Shown here piece by piece: positions 1 through 8,707 of a DNA stretch of 64,000 nt. A program made the translations under genes and the position numbers. Every line of letters begins with the position of its first letter. The stretch's first letter is position 1. The notes under the pieces were generated by a model. It had not been told where the DNA came from, did not search any database, and saw only the letters and a list, made by a program, of their open reading frames with translations. The stretch spans positions 1-64,000 of the forward strand of contig NZ_SAUZ01000005.1 of the NCBI RefSeq assembly GCF_004022215.1. Direction: 5' to 3'. This DNA is from Paenirhodobacter populi. Lineage in GTDB: Bacteria > Pseudomonadota > Alphaproteobacteria > Rhodobacterales > Rhodobacteraceae.

Positions 1-1
1 T

Positions 2-346
2 TTCAAGCCGATCGACTATCCGAAACCGGACGGGGTGATCAGCTTCGACCGGCTGACCAACGTGGCCTTCAGCTTCACCAACCACGAGGAATCGCAGCCC
101 TGCCACCTGAAGCTGAAGGATCCGACGGTGCCGATCCGGGTGAACCTGCCCGACTACGCCGAGCCCGCGCAACGCTACTGCCCCGCCGGCGTCTACGAGG
201 TGGTCGAGGACGAGGCCGGCCCGCGCTTCCAGATCAACTTCCAGAACTGCGTCCACTGCAAGACCTGCGACATCAAGGACCCCAGCCAGAACATCAACTG
301 GACAACACCTCAGGGCGGCGACGGACCGAATTATCCGAATATGTGA
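2..346 (+). CDS. Electron transfer flavoprotein-ubiquinone oxidoreductase, C-terminal part
   Basis: Only the last 114 residues lie in the window; the gene starts upstream. The end contains the ferredoxin-like [4Fe-4S] domain of ETF-QO: a CPAGVYE segment, then [19 protein letters not shown] and the terminal [10 protein letters not shown], which is the family's usual C-terminus. All four cluster cysteines are present in the fragment. In this family the enzyme takes electrons from electron-transfer flavoprotein (fatty-acid, amino-acid and methylamine-type oxidations) and passes them to ubiquinone at the inner membrane. The reading frame is open to the left edge, so nothing can be said about its start or promoter. 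Confidence 0.96.
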   Translation, partial: FKPIDYPKPDGVISFDRLTNVAFSFTNHEESQPCHLKLKDPTVPIRVNLPDYAEPAQRYCPAGVYEVVEDEAGPRFQINFQNCVHCKTCDIKDPSQNINWTTPQGGDGPNYPNM

Positions 347-1132
347 CGGGGGCCCATTGCGGGAAAGGCGGCTTGCCGTGGGCGGGTCTTCCTCTGCGAT
401 CGGTCGAATATGGCCGATCCGGATTGCGAGATGAACCTGACGGAGACTGGTGGTTCTTCAGGTCGGCCCAGGCGCGCACCATGGGCGCCATCGCCGCATG
501 CCTGATCCCGCGGCGAATGTGTTGTCCCTCTCGGGCGGGAGGGGCCGAATTCATCGCGGACCAGTTGGCCGGCAGCTATGGCACGTCGGAGCGGCTTTAC
601 ATGTGCGGCCCGTTCCGGAACGGCATGCCCGGGCAGAGCGACCCGCTTCCCCGGGTGATGCGGGACCGCTGCCGCATGGGGCTCGCCCCGCTGTCGCAAT
701 ATTGCCTGACCATTTGTCAGGGGAATTCGCCGATCCCGGCCGGGATATGCAGATCGCCGTTAAAGGGCAGGGAGGCCGCTGAGCCCGATCCCCTCGAAGG
801 TGCTGTTCACCCATATCCTCGACAATACGATGGAGGGGTTCGTCGCCGAACCTATCTCTGGCGGCAACCGGAACATGGCGTTTTGGCGCAAGACCGGCTT
901 TCCGGCGGTGCACCACGATTGCCCCTGTGCGACCCGTTACAACGAAAAGCTGGATCTGGACCCCTTGTCCATTGCCGGTCGCGCGGCCTGATCGAAAGCG
1001 GAGGCCAACCGGCATGGCAGGCACGCCAACACGGCTGCCGCATATAGATGCGGCGGTGTTCGGGCTTGGCTGGGCCGCCGGCGGAGGCAAACGATCCAAC
1101 CTCAATCATCCGTGCCGTGCTGGCTGGTGGTC
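347..1132. other. Gene-poor region without a recognisable intact gene
   Basis: This stretch after the ETF-QO stop carries several overlapping open frames on both strands. None begins with a convincing ribosome-binding site or reads like a known family. One plus-strand frame around 800-991 reads like a short broken piece (a segment FWRKTGF), possibly a decayed gene. It adjoins a cytochrome c remnant, so the whole interval is best read as decayed coding DNA or a rearrangement scar. Nothing firmer can be supported. Confidence 0.5.
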
Positions 1133-1315
1133 GGGCAGGGTGGCGTCCGCCCGCCGACCGGCCCGGAGATGCCGGCCTTCGGCACGATCCTTGACGATGC
1201 GCGGGTGGCGGGGATGGCGGGGATGGCGGATTACATCCGCAGCGGTTGGGGAAATTTCGCGCCCGCAGTCGATCCGGGCGCTGTGAGGAAGGTCTGTGAA
1301 GAGCTGTCGAAATAA
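1133..1315 (+). pseudogene. Remnant of a cytochrome c (alcohol/aldehyde dehydrogenase subunit type), C-terminal end only
   Basis: The translated frame contains EMPAFGTILDDARVAGMAG followed by MADYIRSGWGN and FAPAVDP. This is the pattern around the distal methionine ligand and last helix of class I cytochrome c domains of membrane dehydrogenase subunits (MPAFG...L.D..VA.LA.YIR..WGN). The CXXCH haem-binding motif and everything upstream are missing. The repeated GMAGM segment looks like a small internal duplication. It is therefore a fragment, not a functional gene. It ends about 45 nt before the stop of the converging FAD-dependent oxidoreductase gene. Confidence 0.6.
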
Positions 1316-1360
1316 AAGGATAAAGAGCGTCGGAAAACCGGCGCCCTTTCGGATAGGGGA

Positions 1361-2788
1361 TCAGCCCCGCGATACGCCCACGGGGTCCTGCGCCTCGATC
1401 GCATGCAGATGGCGCGCCAGTTCTGCGCATTGCACCCGGATGTCGGGGATGGCGGTGATTTCCCATGCCGCGCCGCGCGCGCAGGGGCCGATCGCGAACA
1501 GCCGCCGCGAGGGGCGCCCATCGGCCAGCAGCACCTGTGCCCATTCGTTGGTGTCGATGCCCAGCTTCAGCGGGTCGAGCCGGCTTTGCCCGCGCGCCAG
1601 CAGATCCTGAATCACCGGGGCGCTGTCCTTGGCCGGATCGCGGCGGATGCCGCGGCAGTCGACGGCGCGCCCCGCGGGCAGCACCCGCTCCCCGCCGGAG
1701 GTGCGGATGCGGACGGCGATCAGGCCGTCTTCGCCCATCGTGGCCTCCTCGAACCGGCCGCGCAGGATGCGCAACTGGCCGCGGTCGCGCGCCTCCTGCA
1801 GCCAGCGGGCGGAGTCGGGCGGGACGCGGTGGCGGTGCACCTCCCAGAAGCTGGCGGCATGGCGCAGGAAGCGGCGACGCTCGGCCTCGGGCCAGGCGCG
1901 CCAGATCGCCGAGACATGCGCCCGGATGCCGTCGACCGCATCGCGCCAGGTGCCGCCCTGCCGTTCCGCATCGGCGGCGAGCCCGCGCATCCAGTGCAGG
2001 ATGGCGCTGACCGGCGCGCCAAGGGGAACGTGGCCGCGGCTGATCGCCAACGGCTTCGTCTCGGTATGGACCTGCGGCAGCAGCCCCCGGCGCGAGACGC
2101 AGGTGATCGTCCCGCGATGGCCGTTGCGCAGCAGCGTGATCAGGTGGTCGATCATCGACAGGCCGGTGCCGATGATGACGACGGGCTGGCCAGGATCGGC
2201 GGGCGGGGTGAAATCCCAGCCGCTGGTCAGCACCGCATGCGACTGCACCGGCACGGCATGGCCGGTTGCCAGAATGGCGCGGTCGCCCCGGATGCAGGTG
2301 CCGTCGCCCAGATGCGCGATCACCGCCTTCGGCGTTTCCTCGAGCCGCAGGCATTCGTCCTTGACGCAGCGCAGGCGCGAGACCTCGGGCAGGTCGCGTT
2401 CCCGCGCGATCAGGTCGTTGAGGTAGCGGCCGTAGATCTGCCGTCCGACGAAGCTTTCGTCCGTCGCGCCGGGGGCCATGCCCGATTGCCGCAGCCAGTC
2501 GCGGAAATGTTCCGGCCGGTCGGGATAGGCGCTCATGTTGTGGACGCGGGTGTTCAGCAGATGGCCCGGATCGGTGGTCGAATAGGCGATGCCGCAACCC
2601 AGAAGGGCGCTTTTCTCGATCACCGTGACCCGCATGTCGGGCGAGGCGTTCAGCAGGTGCAGGGCCATCAGCGTGCCGCTAGCCCCGCCGCCGATGATCA
2701 GCACGTGACAGGCGAAGCCCCGGTTTTCGTCGAGGGGGGCCTCGGCACGTGCGACGGATGTGAATTCTTGCGGCGGAAGGCTGGTCAT
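1361..2788 (-). CDS. FAD/NAD(P)-binding protein (lysine/ornithine-monooxygenase-like fold)
   Basis: A 475-residue protein with an N-terminal dinucleotide-binding motif (VLIIGGGASGTL, residues 29-40) and a second Rossmann motif (VVIIGTGLSMIDH) near residue 200. It has the conserved GCGIAYST and HLLNTR segments of the NAD_binding_9 / HpyO-like family. These two-nucleotide-domain flavoproteins use FAD and NAD(P)H, but substrates are mostly unknown. The ATG at 2788 is preceded by CAGGAG at a good distance. The gene is transcribed away from the sulfonate-type island. A role in oxidising a sulfur compound or amine is possible but not shown. No signal peptide or membrane segment is evident. Confidence 0.8.
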   Translation of the reverse strand: MTSLPPQEFTSVARAEAPLDENRGFACHVLIIGGGASGTLMALHLLNASPDMRVTVIEKSALLGCGIAYSTTDPGHLLNTRVHNMSAYPDRPEHFRDWLRQSGMAPGATDESFVGRQIYGRYLNDLIARERDLPEVSRLRCVKDECLRLEETPKAVIAHLGDGTCIRGDRAILATGHAVPVQSHAVLTSGWDFTPPADPGQPVVIIGTGLSMIDHLITLLRNGHRGTITCVSRRGLLPQVHTETKPLAISRGHVPLGAPVSAILHWMRGLAADAERQGGTWRDAVDGIRAHVSAIWRAWPEAERRRFLRHAASFWEVHRHRVPPDSARWLQEARDRGQLRILRGRFEEATMGEDGLIAVRIRTSGGERVLPAGRAVDCRGIRRDPAKDSAPVIQDLLARGQSRLDPLKLGIDTNEWAQVLLADGRPSRRLFAIGPCARGAAWEITAIPDIRVQCAELARHLHAIEAQDPVGVSRG

Positions 2789-3417
2789 TCACGTCTCCTG
2801 TTGCATCGACAGGACGGGAACGGGCTGCGCGACCTTCGGCCGTGCGACGGCCGGCGGGTCTTGCGACAGAGGGGAAGGGCGCGGTTCCGTTCCGTCATGT
2901 TCCTTTTCCGGATGATCCTCTGGTGCCCAACGCCGGCAGAGGCGAGATGGTTTCCCGGGGATCCTTATTCTGTGAAAAGTCTACCATGAGCGTCGTGATT
3001 TAAATTCTTTTGCGCGGCGGGGTCGGGGAATAATATTCCTGTTTGGCGGAAAACCGCGGACCGGGCGTTCGGGTTTCACCGGGGAGTGCCGCTGGGGGGG
3101 GCCCCGGGGGCCCGGCACCGGGCGCGCGGGCGGTGGGGGCGAAAGGGGGCCAGCCCCCTCGGCGCAAGCGCCTCACCCCCGGGATATTTAGGGAAGAATG
3201 AAGGGAGAAGAGTCTTTCGGCGGAAACCGCGGTGGAGGTGGCCGCCGGGCCGGTTGGGGGGCGGAAAGAAACATTGCACTGGCGCGCCGGGGGGCGGGAA
3301 CCACCTTCTTCTCCTCCGGGCGGGAACATTGGAATGGGTCCTGGCGCCACTGCGCCTAAAATGTCGGTGCAGGATACGACATTGCCCGCGCTGCGCGGGC
3401 GCCATTCCGGACCGGAC
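2789..3417. other. Divergent intergenic region carrying one copy of the two-hairpin repeat
   Basis: About 630 nt separate the minus-strand flavoprotein from the plus-strand sulfur island. The only structured feature noticed is the repeat copy at 3145-3203. The remainder is GC-rich with no convincing gene. The promoters of both flanking genes must lie here, but no clear -35/-10 pair was identified. Confidence 0.6.
3145..3203 (+). repeat. Two-hairpin intergenic repeat, copy 1
   Basis: First stem GGGGGCCAGCCCCC, second stem GGCGC-AA-GCGCC, then the constant CACCCCCGGGATATTTA and a GGAAGAATGAAG tail. It is one of seven copies in the window. This copy lies between divergently transcribed genes, unlike most others. 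Confidence 0.9.
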
Positions 3418-4572
3418 ATGCTGATCTCTTCGCTGACACCCGTCGCCTCAGAACCCGAACGCGCCCGGGCGCTTGCCGATCTTTTCGCGGCGGATGCCGG
3501 GGCGCTGGATGCCGGGGGGCATTTTCCGCATGATCACATCGCGGCGCTGCGGCGCGCCGGGCTGCTGGCGCTGACGGTGCCGGTGCGGTTCGGCGGCGCG
3601 GGCCGGGGGCTGGCCGTCGCCGCCGAGGTGATCCGCGAGATCGGCCGGGGCGATCCCTCGACCGGGCTGGTGCTGGTGATGCAATACGCGCAGCTTGCAA
3701 CGCTCCACCGCGGGCGCTGGCCCGCCGCGCTGGTCGCCCGTGTCGCCACCGGCGCCGCCGAGCGCGGCGAGTTGGTCAACGCCCTGCGGGTCGAGCCGGA
3801 TCTGGGCACGCCGCTGCGGGGCGGCCTGCCCGCCACCACCGCGCGATGGGTTGAGGGCGGCTGGCGGCTGTCCGGCCGGAAGATCTATTCCACCGGCAGC
3901 GAGGGCCTGAGCTGGGGCATCGTCTGGGCCCGCACCGATGAGGAAACGCCCCGCGTGGGCCAGTTCCTCGTGCCGTTCTCGGCCGAAGGCGTGCGGATCG
4001 AGCGGAGCTGGGACACCCTTGGCCTGCGGTCCTCGTCCAGTCATGACGTGATCTTCGAGGATGTCGCGCTGCCCGCGGAATATGCCGCCGACCTGCGCCG
4101 GCCCGAGGAATGGGCGGGGCAGGGGGGCGACGCCTCGGCCTGGATCGGCCTGCTGATCGCCGCGCTCTATACCGGCGTGGCCGAGGCGGGGCGGGACTGG
4201 ATCGCGGGTTTCCTGACCTCGCGGGTGCCTGCGAACCTCGGCAAGCCGCTGGCCGAACTGCCGCGCATGCAGGAAGCCCTTGGCGCGATCGAGGAACGGA
4301 TCGCCGTGAACCGCCGGCTGATCGGCTCTGCCGCCGCCGAGGTGGATGCCGGGCATCCGCCCGCCGCCAGCGAAACCGGGCTGATCAAGCATGTCGCCAC
4401 CGAAAACGCGATCGCGGCGGTCGAGGGCGCGGTCAGGCTGGCCGGCAACCATGCCATCGCCCGCCGCAATCCGCTGGAGCGGCACCTGCGCGACGTCCTG
4501 TGCGGCCGGATCCACAGCCCGCAGGAAGACACTGCCCTCATCACCGCCGGGCGCGCCGTGCTCGGGCTATAG
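3418..4572 (+). CDS. Acyl-CoA-dehydrogenase-fold flavoprotein, SfnB/DszC-like (sulfur acquisition)
   Basis: About 384 residues from the ATG at 3418. In-frame ATGs at 3334 and 3361 would add 28 or 19 residues, and none of the three has a strong ribosome-binding site. The protein follows the acyl-CoA dehydrogenase plan: helical N-domain (PHDHIAALRRAGLLALTVP), flavin-binding beta domain (GRKIYSTGSEGLSWGIVWA) and C-terminal helical bundle with IKHVATENAIAAVEGAVRLAG. Members of this fold beside LLM monooxygenases and sulfonate transporters are usually FMNH2- or FADH2-using monooxygenase-like proteins of organosulfur use (SfnB, DszC) rather than beta-oxidation enzymes. The LLM gene begins 10 nt downstream, so both are probably one operon. 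The exact substrate is unknown. Confidence 0.75.
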   Translation: MLISSLTPVASEPERARALADLFAADAGALDAGGHFPHDHIAALRRAGLLALTVPVRFGGAGRGLAVAAEVIREIGRGDPSTGLVLVMQYAQLATLHRGRWPAALVARVATGAAERGELVNALRVEPDLGTPLRGGLPATTARWVEGGWRLSGRKIYSTGSEGLSWGIVWARTDEETPRVGQFLVPFSAEGVRIERSWDTLGLRSSSSHDVIFEDVALPAEYAADLRRPEEWAGQGGDASAWIGLLIAALYTGVAEAGRDWIAGFLTSRVPANLGKPLAELPRMQEALGAIEERIAVNRRLIGSAAAEVDAGHPPAASETGLIKHVATENAIAAVEGAVRLAGNHAIARRNPLERHLRDVLCGRIHSPQEDTALITAGRAVLGL

Positions 4573-4582
4573 GAGAAAACGC

Positions 4583-5689
4583 ATGTCCGTGGAATTCATC
4601 GGCTTCATCGGCAATCACAACGCCTCCGAGATCATCCCCCGGCAGGGGCCGGTGATCGACCGCGCCTTCATCCGCGCCTCGGCGGCGATCCATGAACGGG
4701 GCGGCTTCGACCGGGTGCTGCTCGCCTTTCATTCCGCCACGCCCGACAGCCTGTTCGTCGGCCAGTATGTCGCGCAGGTGACGTCGCGGCTGAAACTGAT
4801 GCTGGCGCATCGGCCGGGCTTCACCGCACCGACGCTCGCGGCGCGGCAGCTTGCCACGCTCGACCATCTGACGGACGGGCGCGTCGCCGTGCATATCATC
4901 ACCGGCGGCAACGACCGCGAGCTGGCGCAGGACGGCGACTGGCTGACCAAGGACGAACGCTATGCCCGGACGCAGGAATATCTGGACATCGTGCGGCAGG
5001 AATGGACGCGGCGCGAGCCCTTTGACTACAAGGGCGAATTCTATCGGGTCTCGGGCGCCTTCTCGGATGTGAAGCCGCAGGGGCCGGAAGGCATCCCGGT
5101 CTATTTCGGCGGCTCTTCGCCGGCGGCGATCGCGGTGGCGGGCAAGCATGCCGATGTCTACGCGCTCTGGGGCGAGACGCAGGCGCAGGTGGCCGAAACC
5201 ATCGCCGCGGTGCGCGCCGCCGCCGCGCCGCATGGCCGCGCGCCGCGGTTCTCGCTCTCGCTGCGCCCGATCCTTGGCGCCACCGAGGAGGAGGCCTGGG
5301 CCAAGGCCGACCGCATCCTCGCGCAGGCCAGGGCGCTGCGCGCCGCCGGGGCCGAACAGCGGCTGGTGAATGCGACCGATCCCGACCGGCCGCAGAACGA
5401 GGGCTCGCGCCGCCTGCTGGCCGCCGCGGCGCAGGGCGCGCGGCTCGACAAGCGGCTGTGGACCGAACTCGCCCGGCTGACCGGCGCGAACGGCAATTCG
5501 ACCTCGCTCGTCGGCACGCCCGATCAGGTGGCGGAGGCGATGCTTGATTATTACCGGCTGGGCATCTCGACCTTCCTGATCCGCGGCTTCGATCCGCTGG
5601 CCGACGCGCTGGAATACGGGCGCGACCTGATCCCGCGCGTGCGCGCGCTGGTAGCCGGGGAAACCGCCGGCAGCCGCGCCGCAGAATGA
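4583..5689 (+). CDS. LLM-class flavin-dependent monooxygenase, SsuD-like
   Basis: A 368-residue luciferase-like protein starting at the ATG at 4583, with AGGAG in the preceding 12 nt. Typical segments are LMLAHRPGFTAPTLAARQLATL, HIITGGND near residue 110, YARTQEYLDIVRQEW, and the C-terminal SLVGTPDQVAEAMLDYYRLGI. This is the arrangement of FMNH2-dependent alkanesulfonate monooxygenases, which release sulfite and an aldehyde from alkanesulfonates using reduced flavin from a partner reductase. No reductase gene is adjacent. The gene lies between the SfnB-like gene and a sulfonate-type ABC importer, which supports a desulfonation role. Substrate identity is inferred only. Confidence 0.85.
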   Translation: MSVEFIGFIGNHNASEIIPRQGPVIDRAFIRASAAIHERGGFDRVLLAFHSATPDSLFVGQYVAQVTSRLKLMLAHRPGFTAPTLAARQLATLDHLTDGRVAVHIITGGNDRELAQDGDWLTKDERYARTQEYLDIVRQEWTRREPFDYKGEFYRVSGAFSDVKPQGPEGIPVYFGGSSPAAIAVAGKHADVYALWGETQAQVAETIAAVRAAAAPHGRAPRFSLSLRPILGATEEEAWAKADRILAQARALRAAGAEQRLVNATDPDRPQNEGSRRLLAAAAQGARLDKRLWTELARLTGANGNSTSLVGTPDQVAEAMLDYYRLGISTFLIRGFDPLADALEYGRDLIPRVRALVAGETAGSRAAE

Positions 5690-5735
5690 CCGAACGCAGA
5701 ATAACCGTCTCATGGACCGTGAAAGGATTTCCCGC

Positions 5736-6761
5736 ATGACCCGCATCGCCTCTGGCCGACGACATCTTCTGAAGACCGCCCTTGGCGCGACGCTCGCCGC
5801 GCCGTTCCTTGGGGCGGGGATCGGCTCGCTCGCCCGCGCGCAGGGCGCCGGCGGGCTGAAACATATCAGGTTCGCCTCCAACGCCTCGTCCATCTGCCTC
5901 GCACCGGTCTTCGTCGCCATCGATCAGGGCATCTTCGCCAAGCATGGTCTGGATATCGAGATCGTCAATTTCGGCGCCTCGACCGAAACGCTGCTGGAGG
6001 CGATCGCCACCGGCAAGGCGGACGGCGGCGTCGGCATGGCGCTGCGCTGGCTCAAGGCGCTGGAACAGGGATTCGACGTCAAGGTGACGGCGGGCACGCA
6101 TGGCGGCTGCATGCGGCTTTTGTCGCCGCAGTCGACCGGGATCACCGATCTTGCCGATCTCAAGGGCAAGAGCATCGGCGTCACCGATCTTGCGGCACCG
6201 GCGAAGAACTTCTTCTCGATCCAGCTGCACGATATCGGGCTCGACCCCGAAAAGGATGTGAAATGGCGGGCCTTCTCGGCCGAGGTTCTGGAACTCGCGG
6301 CGGAGCGGGGCGAGGTGGACGCCATCGCCGACGGCGATCCGAAGGCCTATTTCTGGCTGCACGACACGCCCGGCAAATATGTGCAGGTGGCCTCGAACCT
6401 CGACCATGGCTATGAAAACCGCGTCTGCTGCATCGTCGGCATCAGCGGCAATCTGGTGCGCAACGATCCCGAAACGTCGCGGGCGCTGACGCGCGCGCTG
6501 CTCGAGGCGCAGGACTGGACCGTGGCGAAGCCCGAGGACGCGGCGAAGGCCTTCCTGCCGAATGCGCCCAAAGGCCGCTCGATCGAGGATCTGGTGGCGG
6601 TGCTGGCCGATCAGACGCACGACCACCATCCGACCGGCGCCGACCTGCGCACGGAGATCGCGCAATATGCGTCGGAACTGCGCGAGATCAACATCTTCCG
6701 CCGCTCGACCGACCCGCAGGCCTTCGCCGACCGGGTCTATGCCGATGTGCTGAGCGCGTAG
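5736..6761 (+). CDS. ABC transporter substrate-binding protein, sulfonate/nitrate/taurine family
   Basis: A 341-residue exported protein. The start at 5736 has GAAAGGA upstream; an ATG at 5712 lacks this. The N-terminus carries a twin-arginine-like signal (RRHLLKTALGATLAAPFLG) ending near ARAQG, suggesting Tat export. The mature part (FVAIDQGIFAKHGLDIEIVNFG, then LADLKGKSIGVTDL) is the NMT1/SsuA-type periplasmic binding fold. It is followed after 10 nt by its permease gene and then the ATPase gene. The ligand is most likely an organosulfur compound given the two monooxygenases upstream, but this is an inference. Confidence 0.88.
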   Translation: MTRIASGRRHLLKTALGATLAAPFLGAGIGSLARAQGAGGLKHIRFASNASSICLAPVFVAIDQGIFAKHGLDIEIVNFGASTETLLEAIATGKADGGVGMALRWLKALEQGFDVKVTAGTHGGCMRLLSPQSTGITDLADLKGKSIGVTDLAAPAKNFFSIQLHDIGLDPEKDVKWRAFSAEVLELAAERGEVDAIADGDPKAYFWLHDTPGKYVQVASNLDHGYENRVCCIVGISGNLVRNDPETSRALTRALLEAQDWTVAKPEDAAKAFLPNAPKGRSIEDLVAVLADQTHDHHPTGADLRTEIAQYASELREINIFRRSTDPQAFADRVYADVLSA

Positions 6762-6771
6762 GGAGGGACCG

Positions 6772-7758
6772 ATGGCTTCGATCGAATTGCCGCTGGAGGC
6801 GGGCCGCGCGCCGGCCCCGGTGCAGGGCTGGACGCTGCTTGCCGCGCTGCCGTGGTTCGCGGCGGTGGCGGTGCTGCTGCTGGTGCCGGACCTGACCTAT
6901 CAGCCGCTCGGGCGGGAACTCGCGCTGATCTGGGGGGCGGTGGGCGGGGTGCTGACGCTCCTCGGTCTGTTCGGCAACCGGCTTGGCCGCGTCGGACGCT
7001 GGAGCGCGCTGCGCGGCCCGTGGCTCTTCGCCATCGGTGCGGCCTCGGTGCTCTGGACCGTGGTGACGGCAAAGACGGGATGGCTGCCGCAGCCCTTCTT
7101 CCCGACGCCGCAGGCGATGCTGGAGGTCTTTCTGTATGACTACGGCAAGATCCTGCACAGTGCGGCCTTTTCGATCTGGCTGCTGGCGAAGGGCTTTTTC
7201 TTCGGCGCGATCGCGGGGTTCCTGATCGGGGTCGGCATGGGCTGGTCGCGCGCGGTCAGCTACTGGGCGACGCCGCTGCTGCGCTATATCGGGCCGCTGC
7301 CGGCGACCGCGTGGCTGCCGCTGGCGTTCTTCATCTTTCCCAGCTCGGGTTCGGCCAGCGTCTTCCTGATCGCCTTTTCGACCGCCTTTCCGGTCGCGGT
7401 GCTGACCTGGTCGGGCATCGCCGCGGTCAACCGCGACTATTACGAAATCGCCCGCACGCTTGGCGCCTCGCCGCTGTTCCTGATCGTCAAGGTGGCGATC
7501 CCGTCGGCGCTGCCGCATGTCTTCGTCGGGCTGTTCATGGGGCTGTCGACCTCTTTCGCGGTGCTGGTCGTGGCCGAGATGCTGGGCGTCGAGGCCGGTC
7601 TTGGCTGGTATCTGCAATGGGCGCAGGGCTGGGCCGCCTATGCCAACATGTATGCGGCGCTTTTCGTGATGGCGGCGATGTGTTCGGGTCTCATCACGCT
7701 CCTGTTCCGCATCCGCGACCGGGTGCTTGTCTGGCAGAAGGGGGTTGTCCGGTGGTGA
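6772..7758 (+). CDS. ABC transporter permease, sulfonate/nitrate/taurine type
   Basis: A 328-residue inner-membrane protein with GGGAGGGACC before its ATG. It is longer than SsuC-type permeases because of extra N-terminal membrane segments (roughly residues 20-110) before the usual BPD_transp_1 domain. The EAA cytoplasmic loop is visible as EIARTLGASPLFLIVKVAIPSALP in the C-terminal half. The stop overlaps the start of the ATPase gene, consistent with translational coupling. It should form the channel for the binding protein upstream. Confidence 0.88.
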   Translation: MASIELPLEAGRAPAPVQGWTLLAALPWFAAVAVLLLVPDLTYQPLGRELALIWGAVGGVLTLLGLFGNRLGRVGRWSALRGPWLFAIGAASVLWTVVTAKTGWLPQPFFPTPQAMLEVFLYDYGKILHSAAFSIWLLAKGFFFGAIAGFLIGVGMGWSRAVSYWATPLLRYIGPLPATAWLPLAFFIFPSSGSASVFLIAFSTAFPVAVLTWSGIAAVNRDYYEIARTLGASPLFLIVKVAIPSALPHVFVGLFMGLSTSFAVLVVAEMLGVEAGLGWYLQWAQGWAAYANMYAALFVMAAMCSGLITLLFRIRDRVLVWQKGVVRW

Positions 7759-8543
7759 CCGCGGCGTTGAAAGAGGACCTGCCGGGCGCGGGTCGGGAAA
7801 TCTCGATCGAGGCGGTGTCGCACCGCTTCGACCTTGAAGGCGCGCCGCTGCCGGTGCTGGACGACGTGTCCTTCACCATCGAGCCGGGCTCCTTCGTGGC
7901 GCTTCTGGGGCCGTCGGGGTGCGGCAAGTCCACCCTGCTGCGGCTGATCGCGGGGCTTGACCATCCGGCCTCGGGCGCGATCCGCGTGGATGGGGCACAG
8001 GTCGGCGCCCCCGATCCCTCGCGGATTCTGGTGTTTCAGGATCCGACGCTGTTCCCCTGGCGGACGGTGCGGGCGAATGTCGCCCTTGGGCTCGAGGCGC
8101 AGGGCACGCTGAAGACCGAGGGCCACCGCATTGACGCGGCGATCAACCTGGTGGGGTTGCAGGGCTTCGACAAGGCCTATCCGCATCAGCTTTCGGGCGG
8201 GATGGCGCAGCGGGTCGCGCTGGCGCGGGCGCTGGTGAACCAGCCGAATGTGCTGCTGCTCGACGAACCGCTGGGCAAGCTCGACAGCCTGACGCGGCTG
8301 GCGATGCAGACCGAACTGGTGCGGCTGTGGCAGCAAAGCGGGCTGACCGCGGTGCTGGTGACCCATGATGTCGAGGAGGCGCTGTATCTCGCGCAGCGAG
8401 TGATCGTCTTCGGCCCGCGTCCGGCGCAGGTGGTGGCGGACCTGACCGTCGATCTGCCCTATCCCCGCCATCGCGGCCATCCCCGCATCGCCGAGCTGCG
8501 CCATGAGGCGCTGCGGCATCTTGGGCTTGAGGCGAGCTGGTAG
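7752..8543 (+). CDS. ABC transporter ATP-binding protein, sulfonate/nitrate/taurine type
   Basis: A 263-residue ATPase. The start is taken as GTG at 7752 because AAGGGGG lies at the right distance and the permease stop overlaps it; GTG at 7755 is an alternative. Walker A is GPSGCGKST, the Q-loop is in LVFQDPTLFPWRTV, the signature is LSGGMAQR, Walker B is VLLLDEP and the switch histidine is in LVTHDVEEAL. It powers the upstream permease. It is followed 50 nt later by a copy of the two-hairpin repeat in the same orientation, which may mark the transcript end. Confidence 0.9.
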   Translation: MVTAALKEDLPGAGREISIEAVSHRFDLEGAPLPVLDDVSFTIEPGSFVALLGPSGCGKSTLLRLIAGLDHPASGAIRVDGAQVGAPDPSRILVFQDPTLFPWRTVRANVALGLEAQGTLKTEGHRIDAAINLVGLQGFDKAYPHQLSGGMAQRVALARALVNQPNVLLLDEPLGKLDSLTRLAMQTELVRLWQQSGLTAVLVTHDVEEALYLAQRVIVFGPRPAQVVADLTVDLPYPRHRGHPRIAELRHEALRHLGLEASW

Positions 8544-8594
8544 CGCGGTCGGGTCGGGCCTTGCCGGGATCGTGGCGCGCGCGGATGGGGCGCA

Positions 8595-8653
8595 GGGGGC
8601 CAGCCCCCTCGGCCTGCGGCCTCACCCCCGGGATATTTATGGAAGAATGAAGG
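8595..8653 (+). repeat. Two-hairpin intergenic repeat, copy 2
   Basis: GGGGGCCAGCCCCC, then second stem GGCC-TGC-GGCC, then CACCCCCGGGATATTTATGGAAGAATGAAG. It lies 52 nt after the importer ATPase gene, in the direction of transcription. Its tail supplies AGGAGGAAG immediately before an ATG at 8660, a possible alternative start for the next gene. Confidence 0.92.
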
Positions 8654-8707
8654 AGGAAGATGCGCTTGGGCGATTTTGAAGGCCGCTTTCAGACCGAAGG
8701 GAAGAGG

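Noticed and set aside
343-1047. A 234-codon plus-strand frame right after the ETF-QO gene
   Set aside because: No recognisable family, no ribosome site, overlaps the ETF-QO stop and runs through a region that looks decayed; kept only as uncharacterised interval.
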